Part shown: in pieces, positions 26,461-34,742 of the stretch | How positions within the stretch are numbered: the first letter of the stretch is position 1 | How the letters are laid out: every line of letters begins with the position of its first letter | Assembly: GCA_965240365.1 (NCBI GenBank) | Contig: OZ251218.1 | Span: 1,612,001-1,676,000, forward strand | Source of the DNA: G965240365 sp965240365 | GTDB lineage: Bacteria; Pseudomonadota; Gammaproteobacteria; Eutrophobiales; Eutrophobiaceae | DNA: 64,000 nucleotides | Direction: 5' to 3' | Program-made: the position numbers and the translations under genes | Notes under the pieces: generated by a model | Databases searched by the model: none | What the model was told of the DNA's origin: nothing | Seen by the model: the letters and a program-made list of their open reading frames with translations, nothing else

Positions 26461-26516
26461 GGGGCGATTGTACAGGTTCAGGCAGAAGTGAGACTTTTCC
26501 AGGAAAAGAAACCGGG

Positions 26517-26592
26517 TTGCCTGCGGCAGGCAGGCGAAAGCCGGAATCCAGTGGTTTATGAAATACATTCCCGCTGGGCCTGCTACAGGCAA
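26517..26592. repeat. Intergenic repeat with two nested palindromes
   Basis: TTGCCTGCGGCAGGCAGGC is fused to GAAAGCCGGAATCCAG, GGTTTATGAAATACATTCCC and a second variant palindrome (GCCTGCTACAGGC). The palindrome seems to replace the usual GTCATTCCGGC start of the longer repeat. It lies in the 262-bp gap after fbpC. Confidence 0.75.
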
Positions 26593-26722
26593 CAGACAGC
26601 CCCGATTTATCTCATAAGAGATTAAATCCGGATAAGCACTTGCGAAGCCATCTGTTTTTTGCTAATCTTCAAACATTATCCCGTTGCATCCTTAATGAAA
26701 GAACAGAAAAAAGGCTAATAAA

Positions 26723-27754
26723 GTGAACAATATCAATTACTTACCCCCCCCCCCCCCCCCCACCCCCTCATATAATAATCTGACTCGCGCTTCCTCCCGC
26801 GAGCCCTTCCCCGCGCCTCAACTCCCCGGATGCGCAAGAAAACAAACATTCTTTTCATCCCTTATCTATCTCATTCCTCTGACCCTGCTTCTGGTCGCCT
26901 GCGGTGGCGACAGCCCGGAGCAAACAGAGAAAACCCATAACCTCGAAGACCATCCTTTAGCAAAGTACAGCGAAGCCGCTGATGCGGACATCATGCGGTT
27001 TATTGTTCCGACCAGTTCCTGGGGGTTTGGCAGAACCACTTTCCCCCGGATCTGCACCGCGGCCGCGCTTCCTCCTCAATGTCAGCAATCAAGACGTGAA
27101 TTTATCAAGGAAGCCGAACAGGAAGGCGCGCCGGAAGCCTGGATAGCAACGCTGGTTGTTGAGTATGAAGAAAAGTGCAGCAAAAAAGCGCTTGAGCAAA
27201 GATGTCAAGCCGGCGTCGATCAGGTTCTCTCGGCCCTGCGAGAAATCGGCCGGGAAGATATCAGCGGGGCGCACCTCAGAAACCCGGCCTTTTGGCAGTT
27301 GCAGGAAGAGGTCGTAGCCGCTTACAAGGAAAAACAGCAGGCCCAGGAGGCGGCATGGCAAGAAAAGAGGCGTGACATCGAGGCGGAACACCAGCAAAAA
27401 GAGCAGGATATTTTGGCGCTGTACGAAAAAAAAGAGCAGGCGCTTGAGGCGCGCATTGCAGAGGCCAATAAGGCCGATGTGCCGCTTGAGATAGACGGCA
27501 GCCTCGCCGCTTTCGAGAAAGCGAAAAGCGAAGGGTTGAAGACCGGCATATATGGGTCGTTCACGTCAAACGAAACAATAAATCTGTCCATTGCAATGGG
27601 CGCCCGGATGGCGCTCGCCGACGACCGGTATAAGGAATTGAACGCGGCCCGCGCTGTCAGGGGCGACGCCTTGAATGCCGCACAAGAGACCCGGAATGCG
27701 ATTCAGAAAGAAGCCGGCGCCCGGTTGCAAAGATTCAAGCAAGGCGCCTACTGA
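26723..27754 (+). CDS. Putative phase-variable lipoprotein
   Basis: I do not recognise this 343-residue protein. It starts at GTG 26723 (AAAAAAGG upstream) and reads six prolines through an 18-C tract. It then shows a hydrophobic segment ending in LTLLLVACGG, a good lipobox with the lipidated Cys near residue 60. The mature part is hydrophilic, with a helical charged region at about residues 195-260 (KEKQQAQEAAWQEKRR and similar) and several paired cysteines near 110-150. No ATG, GTG or TTG in frame lies between the tract and the lipobox, so expression must pass through the tract. The unusually long pre-lipobox region is odd. Confidence 0.7.
   Translation: MNNINYLPPPPPPTPSYNNLTRASSREPFPAPQLPGCARKQTFFSSLIYLIPLTLLLVACGGDSPEQTEKTHNLEDHPLAKYSEAADADIMRFIVPTSSWGFGRTTFPRICTAAALPPQCQQSRREFIKEAEQEGAPEAWIATLVVEYEEKCSKKALEQRCQAGVDQVLSALREIGREDISGAHLRNPAFWQLQEEVVAAYKEKQQAQEAAWQEKRRDIEAEHQQKEQDILALYEKKEQALEARIAEANKADVPLEIDGSLAAFEKAKSEGLKTGIYGSFTSNETINLSIAMGARMALADDRYKELNAARAVRGDALNAAQETRNAIQKEAGARLQRFKQGAY
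26744..26761. repeat. Poly-C tract (18 C) inside the lipoprotein gene
   Basis: A run of 18 C starting at codon 8. With 18 C the frame is open. With 17, reading ends at TGA (26781-26783); with 19, at TAA (26773-26775). This is the structure of a slipped-strand phase switch. Homopolymer length can also be a sequencing error. Confidence 0.85.
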
Positions 27755-27797
27755 ACGCTAGCTTGATGTTCCACAAAAATAAATTAGGAGATAAAAA

Positions 27798-28325
27798 ATG
27801 CTTTATGGTATAGCAATGACCCCGGGCCAATGGGTAGTAGTGCTTTTTTTGGCGTTGCTTTTGGTATTTGCGCCCTTTGTGGTCATACAGTGGTTCGCTG
27901 AATTATTACCTAAACCTTTGGATACTATAGTCCTTATTGTGTTTGTATTTATCCTTTTTCCGGTTTTGGTATGTTATGTATATCGTAAAAAAATGTTTAA
28001 AAGCGGTAAAGCAGGGGTGCTATTTTTTGTGTATGTCCTGTTTTATGCTTTCTTTTTTATAATGGCTTTTCTACAATTACTTATAAGTGGGCCATCTTTA
28101 GATGCCATAGCCGGCGTTATAGTAAGCGGGAGTGTTACTTTTTACATGCTTTATACAGCCTTCAAAACGAAGCGTGAATTTGAAAAGCTCTTGCAAGCGC
28201 AACAAGAAGCAAAACGTCAACATGACATTAAACGGCAGGCGGCAGAACGTGAAGATGATGTTAAACGACAGGCGGAGGCCATATTGCTTGCCGAAAAAAT
28301 GAAAGAGCAAAATAAAGATACGTAG
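27798..28325 (+). CDS. AT-rich membrane protein of unknown function
   Basis: A 175-residue protein with about four membrane helices in residues 8-120 and a highly charged C-terminal coiled tail (QQEAKRQHDIKRQAAERED). No family recognised. The base composition is visibly more AT-rich than all neighbours, which suggests recent transfer. TTAGGAG precedes the ATG. It follows the putative phase-variable lipoprotein by 43 bp, and both have long KR/EQ-rich helices, so a functional pair is possible but unproven. Confidence 0.7.
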   Translation: MLYGIAMTPGQWVVVLFLALLLVFAPFVVIQWFAELLPKPLDTIVLIVFVFILFPVLVCYVYRKKMFKSGKAGVLFFVYVLFYAFFFIMAFLQLLISGPSLDAIAGVIVSGSVTFYMLYTAFKTKREFEKLLQAQQEAKRQHDIKRQAAEREDDVKRQAEAILLAEKMKEQNKDT

Positions 28326-28425
28326 CGAATCGTTCAACCGGACGCCTTCGCTAACGCCCGGCGCTCCTTGATTCATCGGCTGTTCACTGAGAGTATCGAA
28401 GCGCTTTAAGTAGGCAACAAAGACC

Positions 28426-28632
28426 ATGAAACCGGACACACAAACAGACCCCCCATACATGCCAGACTCCAGCCGCTGGCCGCGCTCGGTCATTCTGGCC
28501 AGGGACAGCGTGCGCGCCTCCGGCGGCGATGTGGACGATGGGGCTATGGATATTATTGCCGGCGCCGCCAATGGCGCGTATTCACATGACGAGGCGGTAA
28601 GCATACTTATTGAACGTCACAAAAAACCTTAA
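28426..28632 (+). CDS. VbhA-like antitoxin of a Fic toxin
   Basis: A 68-residue protein just upstream of fic. It ends with GAYSHDEAVSILIERHKK, resembling the C-terminus of short VbhA-type Fic inhibitors. The inhibitory helix, normally (S/T)xxxE(G/N), reads ARDSVRASGG here: the Ser, the spacing and the Gly fit, but the inhibitory Glu is replaced by Ser. If real, this inhibitor may not block the ATP gamma-phosphate site in the usual way. Assignment depends mainly on neighbourhood and the C-terminal pattern. Confidence 0.7.
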   Translation: MKPDTQTDPPYMPDSSRWPRSVILARDSVRASGGDVDDGAMDIIAGAANGAYSHDEAVSILIERHKKP

Positions 28633-28680
28633 CCGCTAAACGGTTATGCACGGCCCCCAGGGGCTTGAGGACATTCAATC

Positions 28681-29535
28681 ATGGCGCAGACGGACTCTTA
28701 CCTTGTTCCGGGGACCCGCGTATTAAAAAACAAGGTCGGCGCAAGCACGGCGGCCGATCTCGCGGCGCTGGAGCACAAGATAAGCGCCGTCCGCATAGCA
28801 CAACTCAAACAGCGGCCGCTGAGCGGGGATTTTGATTATCAACACCTGCAAGCCCTGCACGCTCATATCTTTGGAGATATCTATGAATGGGCGGGCAAGC
28901 CGCGTACCATCGGTATCGTCAAGCGGGAACCCCTGCTCAATAATCAAACGGTGGAATACCCGCATCCGCGCGATCCCTTTCCGCCCCACAATCTCGAAAA
29001 CCGCGCCCGCTATGCCTTTGATCAATTACAGCAGGAAAATTACCTGAAGGGCCTGGACCGGGACGCCTTTATTGATAAATGCGCCCAACATTTCACGGAA
29101 ATCTGGCAGACGCATCCGTTCCGGGACGGCAACACCCGCGCGAGCCTGGAACTGTTCCGGCAGTTGGCAGAGGAAGCCGGCCACCCCATGCGCCAGACCC
29201 TGTCCGACACGCCGGGGGCGCTGCGCGATGCGCTGGTGCTGTCCGCCGCCGCGGGCCGGGCGCAACCGCTGAAACAGCGGATCGGGAAGGCCATCACGCC
29301 GCTCAGGCATCTGTATGAGGAAATGGCGTCGCTCAGGGCCGCCGACCCGGCCGCTTATGACCAGATTACCGCCCTGAAAACGGCCGCCGCGAAACTGGCC
29401 GGTGAGAACAAAGCGGCCGAGAGAGATAAAACCGCCTTTACCGATAAAATCATCAACCGGGCGCTCGCCCATTACCGGCAAAAACGGGAAATCCCCACGC
29501 TCGGGCGACTCAGCAAGGCGGATTTTAACGGGTAA
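28681..29535 (+). CDS. fic: Fic-domain AMP-transferase toxin
   Basis: A 284-residue Fic protein. The core motif is HPFRDGNTR (His145, Asp149, Asn151, Arg153), an intact HxFx(D/E)GNxR, with HIFGDIYEWAGKPRT upstream as in VbhT/Doc-type proteins. It should transfer AMP from ATP to a target protein. The C-terminal 90 residues are helical and charged, without an identifiable partner domain. No inhibitory helix is seen in the protein itself, consistent with the separate antitoxin 48 bp upstream. Confidence 0.9.
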   Translation: MAQTDSYLVPGTRVLKNKVGASTAADLAALEHKISAVRIAQLKQRPLSGDFDYQHLQALHAHIFGDIYEWAGKPRTIGIVKREPLLNNQTVEYPHPRDPFPPHNLENRARYAFDQLQQENYLKGLDRDAFIDKCAQHFTEIWQTHPFRDGNTRASLELFRQLAEEAGHPMRQTLSDTPGALRDALVLSAAAGRAQPLKQRIGKAITPLRHLYEEMASLRAADPAAYDQITALKTAAAKLAGENKAAERDKTAFTDKIINRALAHYRQKREIPTLGRLSKADFNG

Positions 29536-29582
29536 AGCAGCTTACAGGCGTTTGCATGCTCAGCCAAAGGCAAAAACGGCCA

Positions 29583-29942
29583 TCATGTTTCTGCATCCGG
29601 CGCTTTCCCCGCTGGTTCTGTAGTTTGCCGCTTCGGTAACCGCGATAGTTTGCGGCCTTTGGCGAGTTCCTTGAAACTGCCCGCCTGTTGCAGGCAGGCG
29701 ACCCAGGACTTGACGACATCGTGGTCCCGGGTCTCGCCGGTGATTTCAAATTTCTCCCATCTGGCCAGGACCAACTGCCGCTCAGCCTCCAGAGCTTCTT
29801 CAATATCGAGAAACCGCTCTATCGCGGTTTTCATCAGATAGTGCGGTGTTGTATTCCTGGCCTTACTCAAGGCTGCCAGACGGGCCTCAATGTCTCCGCT
29901 CAATTGCACCTTTGCCATAGCTTTGCTCATGTTGTGGTTCAA
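29583..29942 (-). CDS. CopG/RHH-type antitoxin with a repeat inserted near its C-terminus; no toxin adjacent
   Basis: The first 85 residues fit a ribbon-helix-helix antitoxin (VQLSGDIEARLAALSKARNT, then YLMKTAIERFLDIEEAL and a helical part up to DHDVVKSWV). Normally such proteins end about ten residues later. Here the frame runs into a copy of the 19-bp palindrome (encoding ACLQQAG) and continues for 30 low-complexity residues. No RelE/ParE toxin lies downstream, where fic converges. Starts at 29918 or 29930 are as plausible as 29942. It may be a decaying solitary antitoxin. Confidence 0.6.
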   Translation of the reverse strand: MNHNMSKAMAKVQLSGDIEARLAALSKARNTTPHYLMKTAIERFLDIEEALEAERQLVLARWEKFEITGETRDHDVVKSWVACLQQAGSFKELAKGRKLSRLPKRQTTEPAGKAPDAET

Positions 29943-29964
29943 TGTAACACAAGGTAGTACAAAT

Positions 29965-30100
29965 TGTCATTCCCGCCCAGGCCCTGCCTGCTGCAGGCAG
30001 GGGGAATGTATTACATAAAACACTGGATTCCTCGGCGGCCTGTTCCTGACGCCGCTCTACCACCTGCATCCATGCAGGCGAGCTTTCGCTGGAATGACGA
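29965..30100. repeat. Composite intergenic repeat
   Basis: TGTCATTCCCGCCC, a palindrome copy (CCCTGCCTGCTGCAGGCAGG), GGGAATGTATTACATAAAACAC, and a module matching 2661-2730 in reverse complement (CTCTACCACCTGCATCCATG, then GCGAGCTTTCGC and GGAATGAC). It fills much of the 366-bp gap between the RHH antitoxin and the PIN gene. The remainder has another palindrome at 30204-30221 and an AT-rich promoter-like stretch. Confidence 0.75.
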
Positions 30101-30308
30101 CGGAGACAGAATCAGCTTTTCGACAGGCCCGTCATTTCCGGCCTGTGCATCAGGCAGGCGCCAAACCAACCAGAATAAATACGTAATCTGTGGATTTCCT
30201 ACTTGCCTGCCTGCGGCAGGTTCTGTGAAATAGGGCAGACCACTGAGCAATGTTATATTTTCCTATATCTGTTGCATAGCTATGTGATATCGAATATGGT
30301 GTCACATC

Positions 30309-30737
30309 ATGTTTGGGTTTGTTTTGGATACCGATGTTATTGTCGCGGCGATGCGCAGTCCTGCCGGGGCCTCTGCCGCGTTACTTGATGCCGCCCTTAA
30401 CAAGCAATTGATTATTCTCGCCAGCGTGCCACTATTTATTGAATATGAGGCCAAGTGTACCGACCCGAGGCACTGGACAGAGGCGGGGCTGACCGGTGAT
30501 CAGGCGCTTGGTTTCATTAATGGTATTGCGGCGCTGATCAGGCCGGTAAAGCCCCACTTTCTTTGGCGGCCGGTGTTGCGCGACCCAAATGACGAAATGG
30601 TGCTGGAAGTAGCAATAAACGGTCAGGCTGACGCCATTGTTACTTTTAACCTTCGCGACTACGGCACGGTATCGGAACAATTTAATGTAGAGATTCTATT
30701 GCCCTCCGAGGCAATAAGGAGAGTAAGAAATGGCTGA
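30309..30737 (+). CDS. PIN-domain ribonuclease toxin (PIN family, COG1569 type)
   Basis: A 142-residue protein opening FVLDTDVIVAAMRSPAGAS, where the Asp residues provide PIN-domain metal ligands. Further acidic residues occur in DPNDEMVLE and in ADAIVTFNLRDY. Family members cut RNA when not bound by an antitoxin. It lies directly upstream of and overlaps an RHH antitoxin gene by 8 bp, a reversed toxin-first order that is common for this family. Confidence 0.85.
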   Translation: MFGFVLDTDVIVAAMRSPAGASAALLDAALNKQLIILASVPLFIEYEAKCTDPRHWTEAGLTGDQALGFINGIAALIRPVKPHFLWRPVLRDPNDEMVLEVAINGQADAIVTFNLRDYGTVSEQFNVEILLPSEAIRRVRNG

Positions 30738-30981
30738 AACATCAACGTATCCGCTTAGATTGCCCACATCCTTAAAAAAGGAAGTCGCCAGACTTGCCAG
30801 ACGTGACGGCGCCAGCGTGAACCAGTTTATTGCCCTGGCGGTGGCGGAAAAAGTATCCGCCCTGGAAACTGAAACATTTTTTAAGGAACGTGGAAGACTC
30901 GCCGATATGGATGAATTCAAGAAGATTCTGCGCCGGGAAAACGGCGTTGCCCCGTCTAAATCCGATCAAATGCCAAAATAG
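30730..30981 (+). CDS. RHH antitoxin of the PIN toxin
   Basis: An 83-residue protein with an N-terminal ribbon-helix-helix (YPLRLPTSLKKEVARLARRD, then GASVNQFIALAVAEKV). This DNA-binding arrangement is that of antitoxins paired with COG1569 PIN toxins. The C-terminal tail (TETFFKERGRLADMDEFKKIL) would fold over the toxin. Its ATG overlaps the toxin stop by 8 bp. Confidence 0.85.
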   Translation: MAETSTYPLRLPTSLKKEVARLARRDGASVNQFIALAVAEKVSALETETFFKERGRLADMDEFKKILRRENGVAPSKSDQMPK

Positions 30982-31076
30982 CGGGTTTCGGCGAGTTAAG
31001 CCCGATGCCAGGCGTCCTGGTTTGGCGTTCTATTGCGCCCGGATTCTTTCGTCGTCATTCCCACCCGCCTGCTTCA

Positions 31077-31100
31077 GTCTCATAAGTATTGAACCCGGAC
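31077..31100. repeat. Three-copy intergenic motif around TATTGAACCCGGAC
   Basis: GTCTCATAAGTATTGAACCCGGAC, nearly identical to 2777-2800. It follows a truncated GTCATTCCC repeat in the 267-bp gap before tpx. Confidence 0.55.
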
Positions 31101-31248
31101 AGGTTATGTCATTTACTGCCTCACCCGTGTTACCATACGCCTTGATGCAATCCGGGCGCCGGGCACTTTGAAAACCGGTGTCTGTCCGCGCGGCGGGCAT
31201 CCATGTTAGACTACATTTTGAATCAACCGAACAGGAGTAACTATTACA

Positions 31249-31749
31249 ATGGCAAGCATTACATTTCAAGGCAATGGCATTCATACCAACGGTGAACTGC
31301 CGCGGGTGGGCGAGACGGCGCCGGATTTTTCACTGGTTACGCGCGAGCTGGCCGATGTTTCGCTGGCTTCCTATGCCGGCAAGAAAAAATTGCTGAGCAT
31401 CTTTGCCAGCCTGGATACGCCGGTCTGCGCGGCATCAATAAAGAGATTCAACGAGGTCGCCAAAGAAAAATCCGATAGCGTCTTTCTGATGATCGCGGCT
31501 GACCTGCCGTTTGCAATGTCGCGTTTTTGCGGCGCGGAGGGCACGGATAACGTCATTCCGCTGTCCATGATGCGCTCCAAAGATTTTGCCAGAGATTACG
31601 GGGTGTTAATCGAAGACGGCGTGCTGGCCGGCATTTCGGCCCGCGCGATCGTGGTGCTGGATCAGGATAACAAGGTTTTATATACCGAACTGGTGCCGGA
31701 AATCGCGCAGGAACCGGATTACGAGGCCGCCATCGCCGCCTTGTCATAA
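31249..31749 (+). CDS. tpx: Thiol peroxidase
   Basis: A 166-residue atypical 2-Cys peroxiredoxin that reduces hydrogen peroxide and alkyl hydroperoxides with thioredoxin. The peroxidatic Cys60 is in SLDTPVCAASIKRFN and the resolving Cys94 in SRFCGAEG. The TFQGNGIHTNGELP opening is standard for Tpx. AGGAG precedes the ATG. Standalone gene, convergent with the moeB-like gene. Confidence 0.95.
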   Translation: MASITFQGNGIHTNGELPRVGETAPDFSLVTRELADVSLASYAGKKKLLSIFASLDTPVCAASIKRFNEVAKEKSDSVFLMIAADLPFAMSRFCGAEGTDNVIPLSMMRSKDFARDYGVLIEDGVLAGISARAIVVLDQDNKVLYTELVPEIAQEPDYEAAIAALS

Positions 31750-31811
31750 GCTATTCATTGCCCAGGCCACGCAGGCGGGCGGCGGCCCGCCTGCCGGGCA
31801 ATTTGAAACGG

Positions 31812-32561
31812 TTAGCCGGCCGCGTTACAAACCGGACACAGCCGATCCTTCTTCAAGGCCGCGAGCTTCCATTCCATGCGCAAGGCGTCCAGCAACAGGA
31901 GCCTGCCCTGCAAGGTGCGGCCGATCCCCATTAACAGCTTGAGGGCCTCATTGGCCTGGATGCTGCCGATGACGCCGAGCAGCGGCGCAATGACGCCATT
32001 GGCCGCGCAGCTTTGATCGGTGGCGGCCTCCGGGCCGTATAAACAGCGGTAACAGGGCGAGTCTTGATCGCGCGGATTAAATACGCTGACCTGGCCTTCA
32101 AAGCGTATCGCGGCGCCCGAGACCAGCGGCGTTTTTGTCTTGACCGAGGCCGCGTTCAGGGCGAAGCGGGTTTTGAAGTTGTCCGAGGCGTCCACGATGA
32201 TGTCCGCGAGTTGGGCCTCGTTTATTAATTCATCTTCGCGCAGGACATGATCAATGCCGGTTATTTCTATCTCGGGGTTGATTGCCTTGAGGTGTTCTGC
32301 CGCCGATTCGACTTTCAGACGCCCGATATCGGCCGTGGCATGGACAATCTGGCGTTGCAGATTGCTGAGCTCAACCCGGTCAAAATCAACCAGCGCCAGA
32401 TGACCCACGCCGGCGCCGGCAAGGTAGATGGAAACGGGCGAACCCAGGCCGCCGAGGCCCACGATCAGGGCCCTGGATTCGGCCAGTTTTTGCTGCCCGG
32501 CGGCGTCAATCTCCGGCAACATCATCTGCCGGCTGTAGCGCAGTAATTGCCTGTCGTCCAT
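31812..32561 (-). CDS. HesA/MoeB/ThiF-family adenylyltransferase
   Basis: A 249-residue E1-like enzyme that adenylates the C-terminus of a small sulfur-carrier protein such as MoaD or ThiS. It has the nucleotide-binding VGLGGLGSPV, the Arg-rich LSNLQRQIVHATADIG, and two zinc-binding Cys pairs (CYRC and CPVC). Starting at ATG 32561 gives the conserved RYSRQMMLPEID opening. No rhodanese extension is present. MoeB versus ThiF cannot be decided without neighbours of either pathway; in related genomes the prmC-linked copy is usually called MoeB. Confidence 0.9.
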   Translation of the reverse strand: MDDRQLLRYSRQMMLPEIDAAGQQKLAESRALIVGLGGLGSPVSIYLAGAGVGHLALVDFDRVELSNLQRQIVHATADIGRLKVESAAEHLKAINPEIEITGIDHVLREDELINEAQLADIIVDASDNFKTRFALNAASVKTKTPLVSGAAIRFEGQVSVFNPRDQDSPCYRCLYGPEAATDQSCAANGVIAPLLGVIGSIQANEALKLLMGIGRTLQGRLLLLDALRMEWKLAALKKDRLCPVCNAAG

Positions 32562-32620
32562 TATGAGGGCGGGCGTAATAGCATCATTCCGGCGACCCCG
32601 CTTGTCATTGTTGCCCCCCG

Positions 32621-32767
32621 TCAATCATCCTGTTCTCCATGCAGGCTCAGATACAGGTTTTGTATGTGGATTTCCCAGCCGCCCGGCCGCGCTAAATGTT
32701 CGCTTTTGTTCGCGGCGCGGAATAACCGCAAGGCAAGCCGCCATTTTCTGACATCAATCACGGCCAT
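32621..32767 (-). CDS. Small hypothetical protein overlapping prmC
   Basis: A 48-residue ORF starting at ATG 32767, inside the last codons of prmC, with an ATG-to-TGA overlap of 10 bp (ATGGCCGTGA) that fits translational coupling. The peptide is basic and tryptophan-containing (DVRKWRLALRLFRAANKSEH, then GGWEIHIQNLYLSL) and does not look like random frame. No family recognised. It could instead be a non-coding spacer between prmC and the moeB-like gene. Confidence 0.4.
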   Translation of the reverse strand: MAVIDVRKWRLALRLFRAANKSEHLARPGGWEIHIQNLYLSLHGEQDD

Positions 32768-33609
32768 TGCCCGCGCGTGACCCGTTCCAGCCGGTTGTAA
32801 TCGCATAATGTGCTGATCCGCCTAAACCGCGCCGCCTCGAATAAGGCCCGGACCGCTCCGCCCTGCCGGCAGCCATGTTCAAGCAATAACCAGCCGCCCG
32901 GCCTGAGATGGTTCACGGCGGCCCTGACGAGTTGCCGTGTTGCCGCGAGGCCGTCCCTGCCGGAAACCAGCGCGGCGCGCGGTTCGAAGCGAATATCGCC
33001 CTGTTTGAGATGCGGGTCATTTTCCGCGATATAGGGCGGGTTGCCCACGATCAACCCGTAGGGTTGCGCATGTTTGAATTCAAGCCAGTCCGCCTTGATG
33101 AGTGTGATCTGCCGCGCTCCGTGGGTCGTGATATTTTTTTCGGCGATGGCCAGCGCGGCCGCGCTGTTATCGACCGCGGTGATCCTGCTTTTGGGCCGTT
33201 CCTTTGCAATAGCGATGGCGATGGCCCCGCTGCCGGTCCCGGCTTCGAGAATGTGGCAGGCGCTCTCTTTGGGTATCAGCCCCAGGGCAGTTTCGACCAG
33301 CAATTCGGTCTCGGGCCTGGGTATCAGGGTGTCTTTGGAGACGCATAATTCAAGCGACCAGAACTCTTTTTTCCGTAACAGGTAGGCCATCGGCCGACCT
33401 TCGGCGCGCAATTCAAGCCGTTCATTAAACAAGGCCGCCTGGGGCCGGGTCAGGCCCTGTTCCGGGTGCGCGTAGAGCCGGCCGCGATCACAGCCCAATA
33501 CCGAGCACAGCAGCAGTTCCGCGTCCAGCCCGGCGCTTTCCGAATGGCGGAGCCGGGTTCGGGCCAGCCTCAGCCTCTCGCTGATCTGTATTTCAGGGCT
33601 AATCCGCAT
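32758..33609 (-). CDS. prmC: Release-factor glutamine methyltransferase
   Basis: A 283-residue SAM-dependent methyltransferase that methylates the GGQ glutamine of release factors 1 and 2. The substrate-binding NPPY is in LIVGNPPYIAEND, and the SAM site is ILEAGTGSGAIAIA. The N-terminal helical domain binds the release factor. It is one base from prfA, its substrate gene, which supports the call. Confidence 0.95.
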   Translation of the reverse strand: MRISPEIQISERLRLARTRLRHSESAGLDAELLLCSVLGCDRGRLYAHPEQGLTRPQAALFNERLELRAEGRPMAYLLRKKEFWSLELCVSKDTLIPRPETELLVETALGLIPKESACHILEAGTGSGAIAIAIAKERPKSRITAVDNSAAALAIAEKNITTHGARQITLIKADWLEFKHAQPYGLIVGNPPYIAENDPHLKQGDIRFEPRAALVSGRDGLAATRQLVRAAVNHLRPGGWLLLEHGCRQGGAVRALFEAARFRRISTLCDYNRLERVTRGQWP

Positions 33610-33610
33610 C

Positions 33611-34696
33611 TCAGGCGGCGCCGATTGAGGCCAGTTGATCGGCCTGATGCTCGCTGATCAGCGGGCCGATAACCGGCTCCAGATCGCCGGCCAGAAATTC
33701 ATCCAGCCGGTACAGGGTCAGATTGATACGATGGTCGGTGACGCGGCCCTGCGGGAAGTTATAGGTTCGGATCCGTTCTGATCGATCGCCGCTGCCGACC
33801 AGATTACGGCGATTTTCGGCCTGCTCGGTCTGTTGTTTTTCGTGCGCGCGGCTTAACAATTTCGCTTGCAGCAATGCCAGCGCCCGGGCCTTGTTTTTAT
33901 GTTGTGAGCGTTCGTCCTGGCATTCAACCACGGTATTGCTCGGCAGATGGGTGACGCGGATCGCCGAATCGGTCTTGTTGACATGCTGGCCGCCGGCGCC
34001 GGAGGCGCGATAGGTGTCAATCCGCAACTCGGCCGGGTTGATCTCGATTTCGTTGATCGGATCGACCTCGGGCAGGACCGCGACCGTGCAGGCGGAGGTG
34101 TGAATACGGCCCTGTGATTCGGTCGCGGGCACGCGCTGCACGCGATGCGCGCCGGATTCAAACTTGAGCCGGGAATAGGCGCCCTTGCCGATAACCCGCA
34201 GGATCACTTCCCTGTAGCCCTGCAGGCTGCTCTCGGCCGTGCTGACAGGCTCAATCCGCCAGCCCCGTGTCTCGGCATAGCCGCTGTACATGCGCAGCAG
34301 GTCGGCCGCGAACAGGGCGGCTTCCTCGCCGCCCGTGCCGGCCCGTATTTCAAGAAAGATATTGCTGTTGTCGGCCGGGTCGGCGGGCAGCAGCAGCGCC
34401 TGCAATTCGGTCTCAAGCCGCTCATGCCGGGCCTCGGCGGCCCGCAGTTCCGCCGCCGCCAGCGCGTGGATCTCCTTATCCTCATCGTGCAGCATTTCCC
34501 GCGCCGACTCAATCTCCCGCCCGGCCCTCTGATAAGCCTCATAACAGGCCAGCAGCGGCCGCATCCCGGCGTGCTCCCCGGCCAGTTCGCGGAATTTGTT
34601 TTGATTATTGATGGTTTCCGGCTGACACAGCAGGCCATCCAGTTCCTGCCGGCGTTCCAGTAATTTTTCCAGTTTTAGCTGTAGTGAAGGCTGCAT
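33611..34696 (-). CDS. prfA: Peptide chain release factor 1
   Basis: Terminates translation at UAG and UAA. The 361-residue product has the catalytic GGQ in [17 protein letters not shown] and the downstream [20 protein letters not shown]. It is in the conserved order hemA-prfA-prmC, 46 bp after hemA. Confidence 0.97.
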   Translation of the reverse strand: MQPSLQLKLEKLLERRQELDGLLCQPETINNQNKFRELAGEHAGMRPLLACYEAYQRAGREIESAREMLHDEDKEIHALAAAELRAAEARHERLETELQALLLPADPADNSNIFLEIRAGTGGEEAALFAADLLRMYSGYAETRGWRIEPVSTAESSLQGYREVILRVIGKGAYSRLKFESGAHRVQRVPATESQGRIHTSACTVAVLPEVDPINEIEINPAELRIDTYRASGAGGQHVNKTDSAIRVTHLPSNTVVECQDERSQHKNKARALALLQAKLLSRAHEKQQTEQAENRRNLVGSGDRSERIRTYNFPQGRVTDHRINLTLYRLDEFLAGDLEPVIGPLISEHQADQLASIGAA

Positions 34697-34742
34697 CGCG
34701 GTCTTGCCCGGGCGGGCAGGGGCTGATCGGGCCGCAACCCGC

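Noticed and set aside
26771..26776. TATAAT just after the poly-C tract, suggesting a promoter-spacer switch
   Set aside because: No -35 at an acceptable distance (TTACTT would be 28 bp away), and no start codon follows in the lipoprotein frame, so the frame-switch model fits better.
28326..28400. attC-like sequence (CTAACGCCCGGCG) between the membrane protein and fic genes
   Set aside because: No matching inverse core site or integron integrase is seen.
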